A stretch of DNA of 64,000 bases from an uncultured Actinomycetes bacterium (GCA_903825945.1 CAIKCJ010000011.1:1-64000); one strand, 5' to 3'. Numbered from the stretch's first letter, positions 9,730 through 19,019 are shown. Numbers and translations: made by a program. The notes: generated by a model not told the origin, from the letters alone.

Positions 9730-10656
9730 TTATTGGGCATCCTTCATAGTTTTGAGGATAGCGCGTTCTACCAACTCAAGGCGAGCCGAGTGATCAAGAT
9801 CGGGAGAAATCCAGGTAATTCGTGGATCGCGGGTAAACCAGGTCTCTTGGCGACGCGCATACTGGCGCGTTCCAAGCTTGGTGAGATCTTTAGCCTGGCT
9901 CTCAGTGATGTTCCCCTGAGCCATTGCAATAATCTGTGAATATCCCAGGGCTGCACGTGCAGTTTTACCTTCCAGCAAACCTGCCTTCACTAGTTCAGCG
10001 ACTTCTCTGACAAATCCTTTTTCCCACATCAACTCGACACGGCGATCGATGCGTTCATCCAGCCGCGAGCGATCAAGAGCTAATCCAAATTGTTGCGCTT
10101 GGGGATAGCGTGTTGAATCTTCACGTGGCAAGTTGGCAGTGAAAGGTTTCCCGGTGATCTCAATGACCTCTAGCGCGCGCACAACTCGACGAATATTTTC
10201 TTTTGGAATTGCAACCGCAGCAGCGGGATCGAGAGATGCCAGGCGTTGATGCATGGCATCTCCCCCAATGTGCTCAGCCTCTTGGGTCAAGCGATCTCTC
10301 ACTTCTGGATCAGTCTCCGGAAAATTGAGATCATCTAAAAGTGCTTTGATGTAAAAACCTGTTCCACCCACAACAATTGCAGGGATATTTGCTGCAAGGA
10401 GTTCGTCCACCTTTGCTCGCGCCAACTCTTGATACCACGCGACAGTCACATCCGTAGAGACATCAACAACATCCAAGAGATGGTGTGCTATGCCACCACG
10501 TTCAGCCTGAGATAGTTTGGCAGTTCCGATATCCATGCCTCTGTAAAGTTGCATGGAATCAGCGTTGACTATCTCGCCGCCGATTTTTTGAGCAAGACTT
10601 ACTGCCAGATCACTTTTGCCAGTTGCTGTTGCACCAGCGATGACAATAAGTGTCAT
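9730..10656 (-). CDS. miaA: tRNA dimethylallyltransferase
   Basis: Adds a dimethylallyl group to N6 of A37 in tRNAs reading UNN codons. The 308-residue protein begins with the P-loop GATATGKS (8-15), then [25 protein letters not shown] and the C-terminal [15 protein letters not shown] segment. It overlaps miaB by four bases, pairing it with the enzyme that modifies its product. Confidence 0.96.
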   Translation of the reverse strand: MTLIVIAGATATGKSDLAVSLAQKIGGEIVNADSMQLYRGMDIGTAKLSQAERGGIAHHLLDVVDVSTDVTVAWYQELARAKVDELLAANIPAIVVGGTGFYIKALLDDLNFPETDPEVRDRLTQEAEHIGGDAMHQRLASLDPAAAVAIPKENIRRVVRALEVIEITGKPFTANLPREDSTRYPQAQQFGLALDRSRLDERIDRRVELMWEKGFVREVAELVKAGLLEGKTARAALGYSQIIAMAQGNITESQAKDLTKLGTRQYARRQETWFTRDPRITWISPDLDHSARLELVERAILKTMKDAQ

Positions 10657-12095
10657 GAGCCGCTCAGAATTTTTAGTGCTGCCAGTGTCGGCATTCCGAG
10701 CATCAAAGGTTGTGGACCGCTCTCTTTTACTCGAGCGTCATATGCATCTCCGCCTCGAGTTGGCCGAATAGATTGCAGTGATCCGACCATGAAATTCGGT
10801 GAAGCGCTATCGATGACCACGGTTGCAATATCTCCAGGGCGAATGTTCTCGGCCTCGAAATGAACTAAGCGGAAATCCGGGGTGCGACCATTAAGTCTGG
10901 CGCGGGATTGATCATGACGACCATCATGATCGCTCGCCAAAACCTCATATGAGTTACCGACGCTAGCTTCGTTGATAGATCCAGAGATCTCTTGCTGGAG
11001 TTTATGCAGCTCTTGATAACGCGCGGCAACAACATCGGCAGCGACCTGATCAGGCATTGTTGCAGCAGGTGTTCCGGGACGCTTTGAGTACTGGAATGTG
11101 TAGGCAGCTGTAAATCGCGCTCTTTTGACTACATCGAGAGTTCCCTGGAAATCCTCATCGCTCTCCCCGGGGAAGCCAACGATGATGTCGGTTGTAATTC
11201 CAGCGTCGGGTATGGCGCTTCGAACTTTTTCAATAATGCCCAAATAGCGGTCGGTTCGGTAGGAACGACGCATAGCTTGCAAAACTTTATCGGAACCAGA
11301 TTGAAGCGGCATATGAAGGTGTGGCATAACTTTAGGTGAGCTAGCCATTGCCTCGATAACATCATCAGTAAAATCTCGTGGGTGTGGTGACATGAATCGG
11401 ATTCGCTCGAGTCCATCAACCTTTGCACATTCGCGTAGCAGCGTTGCGAATGCCCCGCGGTCTCCAAAGCCGACTCCATACGCGTTAACGTTTTGGCCAA
11501 GGAGAGTTACTTCGACAACACCCTGCTCTGCTACTGCGCGAACTTCGCGTAGCACTTCTTCCATCGGGCGGTCTTTTTCAATTCCGCGAAGCGAGGGAAC
11601 AATGCAGAAGGTGCAGGTGTTGTTGCAACCGACCGAGACTGAGACCCAAGCACTGAAAGCAGAATGACGCTTTACGGGAAGGGTTGAGGGAAAATGTTCG
11701 AGCGATTCCTTTATTTCGACTTGAGATTCTTCTTCAATTCGAGCTCGTTCAAGCAAAGCTGGAAGTGAGCCGACGTTGTGGGTTCCGAAAACCACATCTA
11801 CATATGGCGCGCGCTTGATAATGGCATCTTGATCTTTCTGGGCCATGCAACCACCGACAGCAATTTGAAAGCCCGGGTTAGCTTTCTTCAGTGGTGCCAG
11901 GAAGCTGAGATTTCCGTAGAGCTTGTTATCCGCATTTTCGCGAACTGCGCAGGTATTAAATACAACGAGGTCTGGCTGAGAATCAGCTAACGCTGGTAGA
12001 TATCCGGCTTCAAGCAATAATCCCGAGATACGTTCGGAGTCATGCACGTTCATCTGGCAGCCGTATGTTTCGACTACAAAGGTGCGTGCGCTCAT
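10653..12095 (-). CDS. miaB: tRNA-2-methylthio-N6-dimethylallyladenosine synthase
   Basis: Radical-SAM methylthiotransferase acting on i6A37 of tRNA. The 480-residue protein has an N-terminal UPF0004 domain with cluster cysteines Cys13, Cys49 and Cys83, the radical-SAM motif CNNTCTFC (Cys157, 161, 164), and a C-terminal TRAM domain. Its neighbours miaA (downstream, four-base overlap) and recX (upstream, 18-base gap) match the usual actinobacterial order. Confidence 0.96.
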   Translation of the reverse strand: MSARTFVVETYGCQMNVHDSERISGLLLEAGYLPALADSQPDLVVFNTCAVRENADNKLYGNLSFLAPLKKANPGFQIAVGGCMAQKDQDAIIKRAPYVDVVFGTHNVGSLPALLERARIEEESQVEIKESLEHFPSTLPVKRHSAFSAWVSVSVGCNNTCTFCIVPSLRGIEKDRPMEEVLREVRAVAEQGVVEVTLLGQNVNAYGVGFGDRGAFATLLRECAKVDGLERIRFMSPHPRDFTDDVIEAMASSPKVMPHLHMPLQSGSDKVLQAMRRSYRTDRYLGIIEKVRSAIPDAGITTDIIVGFPGESDEDFQGTLDVVKRARFTAAYTFQYSKRPGTPAATMPDQVAADVVAARYQELHKLQQEISGSINEASVGNSYEVLASDHDGRHDQSRARLNGRTPDFRLVHFEAENIRPGDIATVVIDSASPNFMVGSLQSIRPTRGGDAYDARVKESGPQPLMLGMPTLAALKILSGS

Positions 12096-12113
12096 CCCCT
12101 AATCTTAGGAGGT

Positions 12114-12614
12114 TTAGGAAGCGAGAAGTTCCTTCATAATTCGTTGGGTGAGGCCATGGCCAAAGCCCTTGCGCGCGAGCACCGAATGAACTCGGCGGTA
12201 GACCACCTCTTCATCGAGGTGAGCGCATGATCGATATTTACGTTCAGCCAACTCGTAGGCCATCTGGTATTCGGCATCCTCGTCGATCTCTTCGATGACT
12301 TCATCGATGAACTCTTGTGGAACACCCTTGGCCCGCAACTCTTGGGCAATCGAGCGCTTACTTAACTTTTTCTGGCGCTGACGAGATTCCGACCAGATAC
12401 GTGCGAATTCAAGATCGTTGAGCAGCCCTTGCAGCTCCAGGTTATCTAAGACGGAGGCAGCGACCTCTGGGTCGCTGCCTCGCTTAAGTAGGTGTGCCTC
12501 TAACTCTGCGCGACTCTTAGCGCGTGGAGCAAGCGCATAGAGCGCTATATCCATGCAATCGCCATATGAGAGAACTTTAGGTTCACTAATGTCGAGAGAG
12601 TCGGCATTTCTCAT
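12114..12614 (-). CDS. recX: RecA regulatory protein RecX
   Basis: Small helical-repeat protein that binds RecA filaments and modulates recombinase activity. The 166-residue sequence shows the RecX pattern of three tandem three-helix repeats with YGDCMDIALYALAPRAKSRAE near the N terminus, GLLNDLEFARIW and RSIAQELRAKGVP in the middle. It begins three bases after recA, so it should be co-transcribed and share the SOS control of recA. Confidence 0.92.
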   Translation of the reverse strand: MRNADSLDISEPKVLSYGDCMDIALYALAPRAKSRAELEAHLLKRGSDPEVAASVLDNLELQGLLNDLEFARIWSESRQRQKKLSKRSIAQELRAKGVPQEFIDEVIEEIDEDAEYQMAYELAERKYRSCAHLDEEVVYRRVHSVLARKGFGHGLTQRIMKELLAS

Positions 12615-12617
12615 CTC

Positions 12618-13703
12618 TTAGAAATCAACCTCTGCAGCAGCTGCGTCAATTGCGGCAACGAGTTCAGGGTCAACCTGTTCATTGATTGCAACTGGTGTGA
12701 AGTGTTCGCGGATCTTCTGCTCGATCTCATTTGCGAGATCTGGGTTGTCGATCAAGAAGTTACGAGAGTTCTCTTTACCTTGGCCCAGTTGATCGCCCTC
12801 GTAGGTATACCAAGCACCTGATTTCTTCACAGCGCCGACATCAACACCCATGTCGATGAGTGAGCCTTCGCGTGAGATTCCCGTGCCATAAATAATGTCG
12901 AACTCTGCTTGCTTGAATGGTGGAGCCATCTTGTTCTTCACAACTTTGACGCGAGTACGGTTACCGACCGCATCTTGGCCATCCTTCAGTGTTTCGATAC
13001 GACGAACATCCATGCGGACCGATGCGTAGAACTTGAGCGCCTTACCACCGGTTGTTGTTTCAGGAGTTCCGAAGAAGACACCGATCTTTTCACGCAGCTG
13101 GTTGATAAAGATTGCTGTTGTATTTGACTGATGAAGTGCGCCAGTCATTTTGCGAAGCGCTTGAGACATTAAACGAGCCTGAAGACCCATATGAGAATCG
13201 CCCATCTCGCCTTCAATTTCGGCACGAGGAACGAGGGCAGCAACTGAGTCAACGACGATGATGTCGAGTGCGCCAGAACGAACCAACATATCCATGATCT
13301 CAAGAGCTTGCTCACCTGTATCTGGTTGAGAAACAAGGAGTGCATCAATATCTACGCCAAGCTTCTTCGCATACTCTGGATCGAGTGCATGCTCAGCATC
13401 GATGAAGGCTGCAATGCCGCCAGCGCGTTGTGCGTTAGCAATCGCGTGGAGTGCAACTGTGGTCTTACCTGAAGATTCAGGTCCATAAATTTCTACGATA
13501 CGGCCTCGTGGCAATCCGCCGATTCCGAGTGCGATATCCAATGCGATCGAACCAGTAGGGATAACTTCCTGAACTACTGCCCCGCGATCGCTCATCTTCA
13601 TAACTGAGCCCTTACCGAACTGACGCTCAATCTGGGCTAATGCGGTATCAAGGGCTTTGGAACGATCAAGTGACTGCTTCTCAGCAGCTTTATCTGTTGC
13701 CAT
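12618..13703 (-). CDS. recA: Recombinase A
   Basis: ATP-dependent strand-exchange protein and co-protease of LexA. The 361-residue sequence has the Walker A motif GPESSGKT (74-81), [19 protein letters not shown], loop L2 and [12 protein letters not shown], and an acidic C terminus ([11 protein letters not shown]). The ATG has AAAGG about nine bases upstream. It has a roughly 300-base upstream region holding a LexA-type operator and two hairpins, the best-supported regulated promoter among the DNA repair genes here. Confidence 0.98.
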   Translation of the reverse strand: MATDKAAEKQSLDRSKALDTALAQIERQFGKGSVMKMSDRGAVVQEVIPTGSIALDIALGIGGLPRGRIVEIYGPESSGKTTVALHAIANAQRAGGIAAFIDAEHALDPEYAKKLGVDIDALLVSQPDTGEQALEIMDMLVRSGALDIIVVDSVAALVPRAEIEGEMGDSHMGLQARLMSQALRKMTGALHQSNTTAIFINQLREKIGVFFGTPETTTGGKALKFYASVRMDVRRIETLKDGQDAVGNRTRVKVVKNKMAPPFKQAEFDIIYGTGISREGSLIDMGVDVGAVKKSGAWYTYEGDQLGQGKENSRNFLIDNPDLANEIEQKIREHFTPVAINEQVDPELVAAIDAAAAEVDF

Positions 13704-13728
13704 TTTTATTACCTTTCTTTCTTTAACT

Positions 13729-13795
13729 CAGATGAGTTCATCTGTACGGTCCAGAAGGTACGGAAGACCACTGACGGCGACAGGCTTGCTGTCGC
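13729..13795 (-). other. Structured recA 5' leader (two hairpins)
   Basis: Between the putative promoter and the recA start the minus strand can form two perfect hairpins: GCGACAG / CTGTCGC with a 5-base loop (13777-13795), and CAGATG / CATCTG with a 4-base loop (13729-13744), the latter 10 to 20 bases before the ribosome binding site. Neither has a T-tract, so they look like mRNA-level structures rather than terminators. Function is unknown. Confidence 0.45.
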
Positions 13796-13835
13796 GGAAA
13801 TGTGGAACCGCTCTGGTTGGGTATAAGTAGTTTAC

Positions 13836-13849
13836 CGAACATCTGTTCG
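13836..13849. promoter_or_regulatory. LexA (SOS) box upstream of recA
   Basis: CGAACATCTGTTCG is a perfect inverted repeat of CGAAC with a 4-base spacer, matching the Gram-positive/actinobacterial LexA operator pattern GAAC-N4-GTTC. It lies about 133 bases upstream of the recA ATG. On the minus strand TTATACC follows about 15 bases downstream and could be the -10 region. SOS induction of recA-recX is inferred from this. Confidence 0.8.
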
Positions 13850-13922
13850 AATGGCGATTGCAGTTAGAGCGACACGCCGAGGAGTTCACGGTGCCGGGCG
13901 CCGGCGGCCTCGATCTAGGTGG

Positions 13923-14000
13923 GTCACCCGCTGCTCCCCCGACCTTGTTGCGAGAAGCGCCGGGTCGTACCCGAATTTCGAGCAGGAGTGAACTGCTCAT
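13923..14000 (-). pseudogene. Remnant of a DUF167 (YggU-like) gene
   Basis: A reading frame starting at ATG 14000, eleven bases after the DUF3046 stop, encodes 26 residues that closely resemble the N terminus of DUF167 proteins (LLEIRVRPGASRNKVGG). The frame then loses all similarity: the expected APPVDGKAN region is replaced by Pro/Arg/Ser-rich sequence, and the open frame continues through the LexA box and recA leader to 13728, which is unlikely to be coding. No frameshift that would restore the family pattern is evident. I read it as a truncated or decayed gene. The stretch 13704-14011 otherwise holds only the recA control region. Confidence 0.5.
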
Positions 14001-14011
14001 GAGCGAAATTT

Positions 14012-14203
14012 TTAACGGTACCTAGCGGGCATCTCGGGATTGTGAGCAACGATCGCCCTCCAAATATCGCCAATCTCCATATCGCTGGCGAGCGCCTCAT
14101 TGACCGTGCGTCCGCCAAGTTCGGCATGGACAATATCGCGTGAGTAGGTATCTGGGTCGCTAAAGTAATCATTGATGCGCGAGCGCAATTCTGTGATTCG
14201 CAT
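14012..14203 (-). CDS. DUF3046 protein
   Basis: A 63-residue protein (MRITELRSRINDYF..., ELGGRTVNEALASDMEIGDIWRAIV) matching DUF3046, a small actinobacterial family of unknown function almost always encoded just upstream of recA. The ELGGRTVxEAL core is the family hallmark. It is divergent from the MMPL gene (44-base gap, which must hold both starts). No catalytic motif or signal is visible. Confidence 0.85.
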   Translation of the reverse strand: MRITELRSRINDYFSDPDTYSRDIVHAELGGRTVNEALASDMEIGDIWRAIVAHNPEMPARYR

Positions 14204-14247
14204 AATGGTTGCACTTTAACCTACGCCGGACTCAACGGGAGATTGTT

Positions 14248-16350
14248 ATGTTTGAACGACTCGGTCACTTTATATTTCGCAATCGCAAGCGCGTTTTGGC
14301 GCTCTCAATTCTCACCGTAATTCTCGCGGGCGGCGTTGGCTCCCTCGTCTTTCCGAAACTGAGCAGTGGCGGGTACTCCGATCCAAAGAGTGACTCTGCG
14401 CGAGCTGATTCTTTCGTGACAAATACATTCCACATTAAAGATCCAGCCCTCTCACTGGTGATCGATACACATAGTCGACTACTCAACGATCCTGGGGTGA
14501 TCAGCGATGAAGCATCGCTTGAAAAGAGCATCGCTGGAATGGCCACGGTGACAAAAACTCTTTCATACTGGAGCGCTGGCGATGCACCATCTCTAGCAAG
14601 TCGCGATGCCCACGCTGGCTATCTCTTGGTCTACACCTCGGCCGCAGACCCAACGACATCTACCGATTTAGCCTCGAGCATCCAGAAGCAATACGACGGA
14701 ACCTATAAATCACTGCGCGTGTATGTCGGTGGTGGGTCCACTATTTACAACGCAATCAGCACGAAAATTAAAAAGGATCTAGGGGTGGCTGAAGCGATCT
14801 CGATTCCCCTTACATTTCTATTTCTACTCTTTATCTTCGGTGGTTTGATCTCATCGGCCATGCCGCTTGTCGTAGGTGTGAGCGCGATCTTGGGCACCTT
14901 CTTTATTCTTTACTTGATCAGCCTCTTTACTGGCGTCAGCATTTTTGCTCTCAATCTCACGACAGGCATGGGTCTGGGGCTTGGTATCGATTATTCGCTT
15001 CTCATTGTCAATAGATTTCGTGAGGAGCTACATGCGGGAAATTCGGTGGAAGAGTCCATCGTTCAGACGGTTGCAACAGCTGGACGCACGGTTTTCTTCT
15101 CTGGCATCACAGTGCTTGTGACGCTCGCATCTCTACTTTTCTTCCCTCTGATGTTCCTAAGATCCTTTGGGTATGCAGGTGTGGCAGTTGTCGCAATGGC
15201 TGTACTGGGAGCGCTTATTCCATTGCCAGCTGTGCTCGCGATATTAGGGACTCGAATTGATTCGATGGTTGTTCGCAAAAGCGCAATCACGCCAAAGTCA
15301 GATGGTCGATGGTCGACAACCGCTCGCTTTGTGATGAAGCGTCCAGTCGCAATAGTTCTTGGCTGCTTAATAATTCTCGGGGTCTTTGCGGCGCCACTTA
15401 AAGATATCGCCTTCTCGCAAGTAGATAGTCGAGCACTTCCAGCAAGCAATATTGCTGCGATTGCAGATGCCCAAAGCCTTGCTCGCTTTTCTAGTCAGGA
15501 ATCGACTCCTATCCATCTCATCATTCCTCACACAACATCCAACGCAACATCTATCCCTGCATATCTGGCAGCAGTGGCGAAGGTTCCAAACGTTGTTGGT
15601 ATCGGTCAACAGAGCATCAGCAATGGATACGTCAGTGTTGATGTCTACGACAAAGTTGGTGCCCGCACCAATGCAGCCCAGAAAATGATCACAGCGATAC
15701 GTACGCTGCCCGCTCCAGCGGGAACTCTTGTAGGTGGCGCTGCCGCCGATTACACGGACACGCAAGCTGGGATCGCAAAGACGCTACCGCTTGCATTTGG
15801 TTGGATTGCGCTGAGCGTTTTGATTCTTCTCTTCCTCTTCACCGGCTCGATTATCTTGCCCATTAAGGCAGTACTTCTCAATATTGTTTCGCTCTCTGCC
15901 AGCTTGGGACTTGTTACATGGATCTTTATTGATGGTCACATGACATGGCTCGTAGGTAAGTTCACTAACGTCGGCTCACTCGATACCGGAATGGTGATCT
16001 TGACGGCGTTGGTTACCTTTGCGCTCTCTATGGACTATGAACTCTTTCTGCTTTCGCGCATTAAAGAAGAGCACGAAGCTGGCCACAGCAATGTGGAATC
16101 GGTTGCTACCGGACTCCAGCGATCTGCGCGCATTATTACCGCAGCCGCGCTTTTGCTAGCGGTGGTATTCGCGGCCTTTATTACCAGTGGCGTCACAAGC
16201 ATCAAGGTTCTTGGTTTGGGTGTTGCGTTCGCAGTGCTAGTCGATGCGACCGTCGTGCGAGCACTTTTGGTTCCAGCACTTATGCGTCTTTTTGGGGATC
16301 TGAATTGGTGGGCACCGAAAGCACTGAAGCGATTCTCAGTCAAGCATTAA
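14248..16350 (+). CDS. MMPL-family RND-type transporter
   Basis: Large membrane exporter, 700 residues, with the two-fold MMPL layout: one N-terminal helix, a first extracytoplasmic domain (about 35-175), five helices, a second domain (about 395-530) and five more helices. Signature segments are GLGLGIDYSLLIVNRFREE (242-260) and ALSMDYELFLLSRIKEE (592-608), whose aspartates are likely proton-relay residues. The ATG at 14248 has GGGAGA seven bases upstream and fits the MFERLGHFIFRNR start; the frame opens earlier but without such a site. Substrate is unknown; lipids or hydrophobic compounds are typical. It is one of only three plus-strand genes. Confidence 0.9.
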   Translation: MFERLGHFIFRNRKRVLALSILTVILAGGVGSLVFPKLSSGGYSDPKSDSARADSFVTNTFHIKDPALSLVIDTHSRLLNDPGVISDEASLEKSIAGMATVTKTLSYWSAGDAPSLASRDAHAGYLLVYTSAADPTTSTDLASSIQKQYDGTYKSLRVYVGGGSTIYNAISTKIKKDLGVAEAISIPLTFLFLLFIFGGLISSAMPLVVGVSAILGTFFILYLISLFTGVSIFALNLTTGMGLGLGIDYSLLIVNRFREELHAGNSVEESIVQTVATAGRTVFFSGITVLVTLASLLFFPLMFLRSFGYAGVAVVAMAVLGALIPLPAVLAILGTRIDSMVVRKSAITPKSDGRWSTTARFVMKRPVAIVLGCLIILGVFAAPLKDIAFSQVDSRALPASNIAAIADAQSLARFSSQESTPIHLIIPHTTSNATSIPAYLAAVAKVPNVVGIGQQSISNGYVSVDVYDKVGARTNAAQKMITAIRTLPAPAGTLVGGAAADYTDTQAGIAKTLPLAFGWIALSVLILLFLFTGSIILPIKAVLLNIVSLSASLGLVTWIFIDGHMTWLVGKFTNVGSLDTGMVILTALVTFALSMDYELFLLSRIKEEHEAGHSNVESVATGLQRSARIITAAALLLAVVFAAFITSGVTSIKVLGLGVAFAVLVDATVVRALLVPALMRLFGDLNWWAPKALKRFSVKH

Positions 16351-16364
16351 TACTTGTGAGCTAG

Positions 16365-16850
16365 TTATAGCGCGAATACCAATTGGTGAGCCTGGGCCTT
16401 ACTCTCTTCATCTGTGAGCGGTGAAGCAATCTGCCCAAGGAGCCAATGCAGAATGATTGCCCAGTTAGCGCCAAAAATGTGTTGCAAGGATTGTTTCGTT
16501 AAAGTCCAGAGCGCATGGTCGTTCATGCTGATGAGTTTGACAATATCTGCCGGATCACTGGTGCTCATTTGGCGAAGCGCCTTGTCGCTGGAGATAGCTC
16601 GCGAGAGTAGATAAAGCGCATCAGCCGGAGTTAGCGCGCTTTGCGCCAAATCGGCGAGTCGATGAATCTCTACTTCAATGAGCTCTTGGAACATCTCTGC
16701 TTTGTCGCTGAAATGGTTGTAAACAGTGGCACGAGAGACTTGCGCGCGCGCAGCAATATCGATCATATTTGCTTGATAGCTGCCAACTTCTGCAATGACC
16801 ACCTTTGCGCCAGCAAGAATCGCTGCGCGTGATTTATGGTTTGTTGCCAT
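16365..16850 (-). CDS. TetR-family transcriptional regulator
   Basis: A 161-residue regulator with an N-terminal helix-turn-helix (IDIAARAQVSRATVYNHFSDKAEMF, about 30-54) and a short, poorly conserved ligand-binding domain. It is shorter than typical TetR proteins (about 190). It lies convergent to the MMPL gene (14 bases apart) and 17 bases after the ClgR-like gene on the same strand. Control of the neighbouring transporter is plausible by association only. Confidence 0.85.
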   Translation of the reverse strand: MATNHKSRAAILAGAKVVIAEVGSYQANMIDIAARAQVSRATVYNHFSDKAEMFQELIEVEIHRLADLAQSALTPADALYLLSRAISSDKALRQMSTSDPADIVKLISMNDHALWTLTKQSLQHIFGANWAIILHWLLGQIASPLTDEESKAQAHQLVFAL

Positions 16851-16867
16851 GAATGGTGATGCGCGAA

Positions 16868-17137
16868 TTAAGCGGCGTCTTCAACCACCGTGAGATGTGG
16901 AGTTTCAAGTGCGGCTACCTGCGAAGCAACTTCTGCAAGAACATGACCAAGTGAAATTTCTAGGGCTAGACAGATTGCATTGAGCAGCTCCGAGGAGGCT
17001 TCTTTCTGCCCACGTTCTACTTCTGATAGGTAGCCCAATGAGACGCGTGCGCTCTTGGCGACATCACGAAGTGTGCGCCCCTGTGCGACGCGAGTCGCGC
17101 GCAAGGAGTAGCCGATATGGGTACGTAGCAAAGTCAC
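16868..17137 (-). CDS. ClgR-like XRE-family regulator
   Basis: An 89-residue protein that is essentially one XRE helix-turn-helix ([45 protein letters not shown]). The [20 protein letters not shown] segment is typical of ClgR, the actinobacterial activator of Clp protease and envelope-stress genes, and a position beside cinA/pncC is characteristic. It starts at GTG overlapping the pncC stop by four bases. Targets in this organism cannot be read from the window. Confidence 0.8.
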   Translation of the reverse strand: MTLLRTHIGYSLRATRVAQGRTLRDVAKSARVSLGYLSEVERGQKEASSELLNAICLALEISLGHVLAEVASQVAALETPHLTVVEDAA

Positions 17138-17610
17138 ATGCTAAGGATACGCTCAAAACTGGCGATTGCACTCTCAATAGTTGCGTGGCGAATTTCGCTG
17201 CGCGTGCCTTTCAATTCGAGCGCAATAGCGATCGTCTCTCGCTTGGAGGCAATGGCAATCCAGACAGTTCCTGCTTTTTGGCCATAGGCCTTGCCTGGTC
17301 CAGCTACGCCAGTTGTCGAGATTGCAAAATCTGAGCCAAAATTTGCTCGCGCCGCTTGCGCCATCTGGCGTGCCACAACCTCTGAGACCGCGCTCTCCTT
17401 AGTGAGGGTGCGTTTAGGAATGGCCAAGAATTTTGTCTTGCTGGCATCACTATAAGTAATGACTCCGCCGAGAAATGCTGATGATGCTCCCGGGACGTCA
17501 GTGATCACTTGGGCCAATCCCCCACCCGTGATGGATTCTGCTACACAGAGAGTCAAACCATTGCGCTTAAGTTTGCGCACAAGCGCTGTGGCATCTATTG
17601 CCCTGCTCAT
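17134..17610 (-). CDS. pncC: Nicotinamide-nucleotide amidase (CinA C-terminal domain)
   Basis: Deamidates nicotinamide mononucleotide to nicotinate mononucleotide for NAD recycling. The 158-residue protein is the stand-alone CinA C-terminal domain with [23 protein letters not shown] (the AESxTGG motif), [10 protein letters not shown] and STTGVAGPG. It lacks the N-terminal CinA domain. It overlaps pgsA by four bases and the ClgR-like gene by four bases, a conserved actinobacterial arrangement. Confidence 0.9.
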   Translation of the reverse strand: MSRAIDATALVRKLKRNGLTLCVAESITGGGLAQVITDVPGASSAFLGGVITYSDASKTKFLAIPKRTLTKESAVSEVVARQMAQAARANFGSDFAISTTGVAGPGKAYGQKAGTVWIAIASKRETIAIALELKGTRSEIRHATIESAIASFERILSM

Positions 17611-18131
17611 TTGGTGAGCGCCTTCTTAAAATAGTCGAAACCGGTCGAGAGTGTGATGCCAATCGTGAAGGCCATAAAGATATCTCGGGGCAGGTGTGCC
17701 CAGGCAGGCAGCGGCAGAATGTAAAAACCAATTCCGAACCCTTGGCACATAGTTTTGAGTTTTCCACCCTTGCTCGCCGGGATAACCCCGCCTCTGATGA
17801 CCGCAAAGCGCAGAACTGTGACTGCTACTTCGCGGAACAGAATAACAATCGTTACCCACCACCAGAGCTTGCCCTGAATTGAGAGGCCGATCATCGCTGT
17901 TCCGATCGCAGCTTTATCTGCAATGGGATCTAGCAGAGTTCCAAAACTTGTCACTTGATTGCGTGACCGTGCAATTCGTCCATCGAAGAGATCTGTTAAT
18001 TCGACGAGGAAAAAACCACACCAAGCAATTATTCGCCAGGCAGAGTCATCTCCACCATTTTTGAAAAGTGCATATGCGCAAAACGGCAGGGCGAGTACGC
18101 GAAGTACCGTCAGTGAGTTAGGAAGATTTAT
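17607..18131 (-). CDS. pgsA: CDP-diacylglycerol-glycerol-3-phosphate 3-phosphatidyltransferase, apparent ATA start
   Basis: Membrane enzyme making phosphatidylglycerophosphate from CDP-diacylglycerol. Translation from 18131 gives 174 residues starting INLPNSLTVLRVLALPF and including the full CDP-alcohol phosphotransferase motif DLFDGRIAR...G...D...D (about 46-68), followed by four hydrophobic helices. The frame has no ATG, GTG or TTG between its upstream stop and that motif. The first standard codon is GTG 17954, which would remove the first catalytic aspartates. An ATA at 18129-18131 overlaps the rodZ stop as ATAA and has GGAG seven bases upstream, so ATA is the likely start; a sequence error (ATG to ATA) is the main alternative. 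Confidence 0.85.
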   Translation of the reverse strand: MNLPNSLTVLRVLALPFCAYALFKNGGDDSAWRIIAWCGFFLVELTDLFDGRIARSRNQVTSFGTLLDPIADKAAIGTAMIGLSIQGKLWWWVTIVILFREVAVTVLRFAVIRGGVIPASKGGKLKTMCQGFGIGFYILPLPAWAHLPRDIFMAFTIGITLSTGFDYFKKALTK

Positions 18132-18934
18132 GACTTGACTCCGGGTCCGTATTGAATGTGCACGACTTGGCCAATTGTGCCTGATACACCGTCATCCTTG
18201 CCATTTATCGTGACATCAACAGCCCCGGCGTTGCCGATTGTGACGTCTATGGGCGCAGTAACGTTAAAAGATTCCGTCGCCCCTTTATATAAAGTGCCAT
18301 GCCATAGAACAGTTCCGTTTGAATCGGTGACCGAGAACCAACTGTTCGCATTCACAGCTTTGAACGAGACCGTGGAAGCGGGAATTGTCGATACGCTCGT
18401 AGTTGGCGTTGTGGCAGGAGAAGTTGCCGGACTGCTTGAAGGAGTAGCACTCGCAACTGGTGCCGCGGGAGTGGACGCCGGAGTCGGTGCTGTTATCGCA
18501 TGAGCAGAAGCTGACGGTTTAGGAGTTGGCTTACTCATTTTTGGTGTGCCGTGGAAGAAAGAGCTCACGGCCGGAATAATGATCAGAAGTGCTATCAAAA
18601 CTATTGCAGCAATCGAAAGTTTCTTGTAAGAAATTTTCGACGAGTCCAAATGACGCGCAGTCGCACTGTTATCAGCCAAGAGATCACTCATAGATCGTGA
18701 ACCCAAATCGGCTTCCTGATTAAACTGCGCAACCAGGACTTCGGGATCAGCGTTGAGTACTTTGGCAATGCTACGAATGTGTCCACGCGCATAAGCGATT
18801 CCGCCAGATGACTCTAAGTTTCCAGCCTCTAGATCCAGAATAACTCGTGGGCGAATACGAGTGCGCGCTGCGACCTCATCGACAGACAAGCCCGCAGATT
18901 CGCGTGCTTGTCTGAGGAGAAGTCCGACAGTCAT
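18128..18934 (-). CDS. RodZ-like helix-turn-helix membrane protein (DUF4115)
   Basis: A 268-residue protein with a cytoplasmic XRE-type helix-turn-helix (about 1-70, LLLRQARESAGLSVDEVAART), one transmembrane helix (about 107-125), a long Pro/Ser/Thr/Ala linker (about 130-190) and a C-terminal DUF4115 beta domain (VNANSWFSVTDSNGTVLWHGTLYKG). This is the RodZ layout, linked to cell shape in rods; actinobacterial copies sit between ftsK and pgsA as here. Its stop overlaps the proposed pgsA start. Confidence 0.85.
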   Translation of the reverse strand: MTVGLLLRQARESAGLSVDEVAARTRIRPRVILDLEAGNLESSGGIAYARGHIRSIAKVLNADPEVLVAQFNQEADLGSRSMSDLLADNSATARHLDSSKISYKKLSIAAIVLIALLIIIPAVSSFFHGTPKMSKPTPKPSASAHAITAPTPASTPAAPVASATPSSSPATSPATTPTTSVSTIPASTVSFKAVNANSWFSVTDSNGTVLWHGTLYKGATESFNVTAPIDVTIGNAGAVDVTINGKDDGVSGTIGQVVHIQYGPGVKS

Positions 18935-19019
18935 GTTCTAAGGGTACGCGCCGCTGTCAAAACTGACTACACAGGTCTAGGCGCTGGGCGTGATCTCACC
19001 CAAAAGTTCACCCTGAGTG

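Noticed and set aside
13851-13991. Short plus-strand frame (46 codons, Arg-rich) beginning right after the LexA box
   Set aside because: It lies in the GC-rich patch, lacks a ribosome binding site, and resembles no family; the minus-strand DUF167 resemblance explains the segment better.
18113-18115. CTG codon inside the conserved pgsA N terminus as start
   Set aside because: It would remove the NLPNS residues conserved in PgsA, and has no well-placed ribosome binding site, unlike the ATA at 18129-18131.
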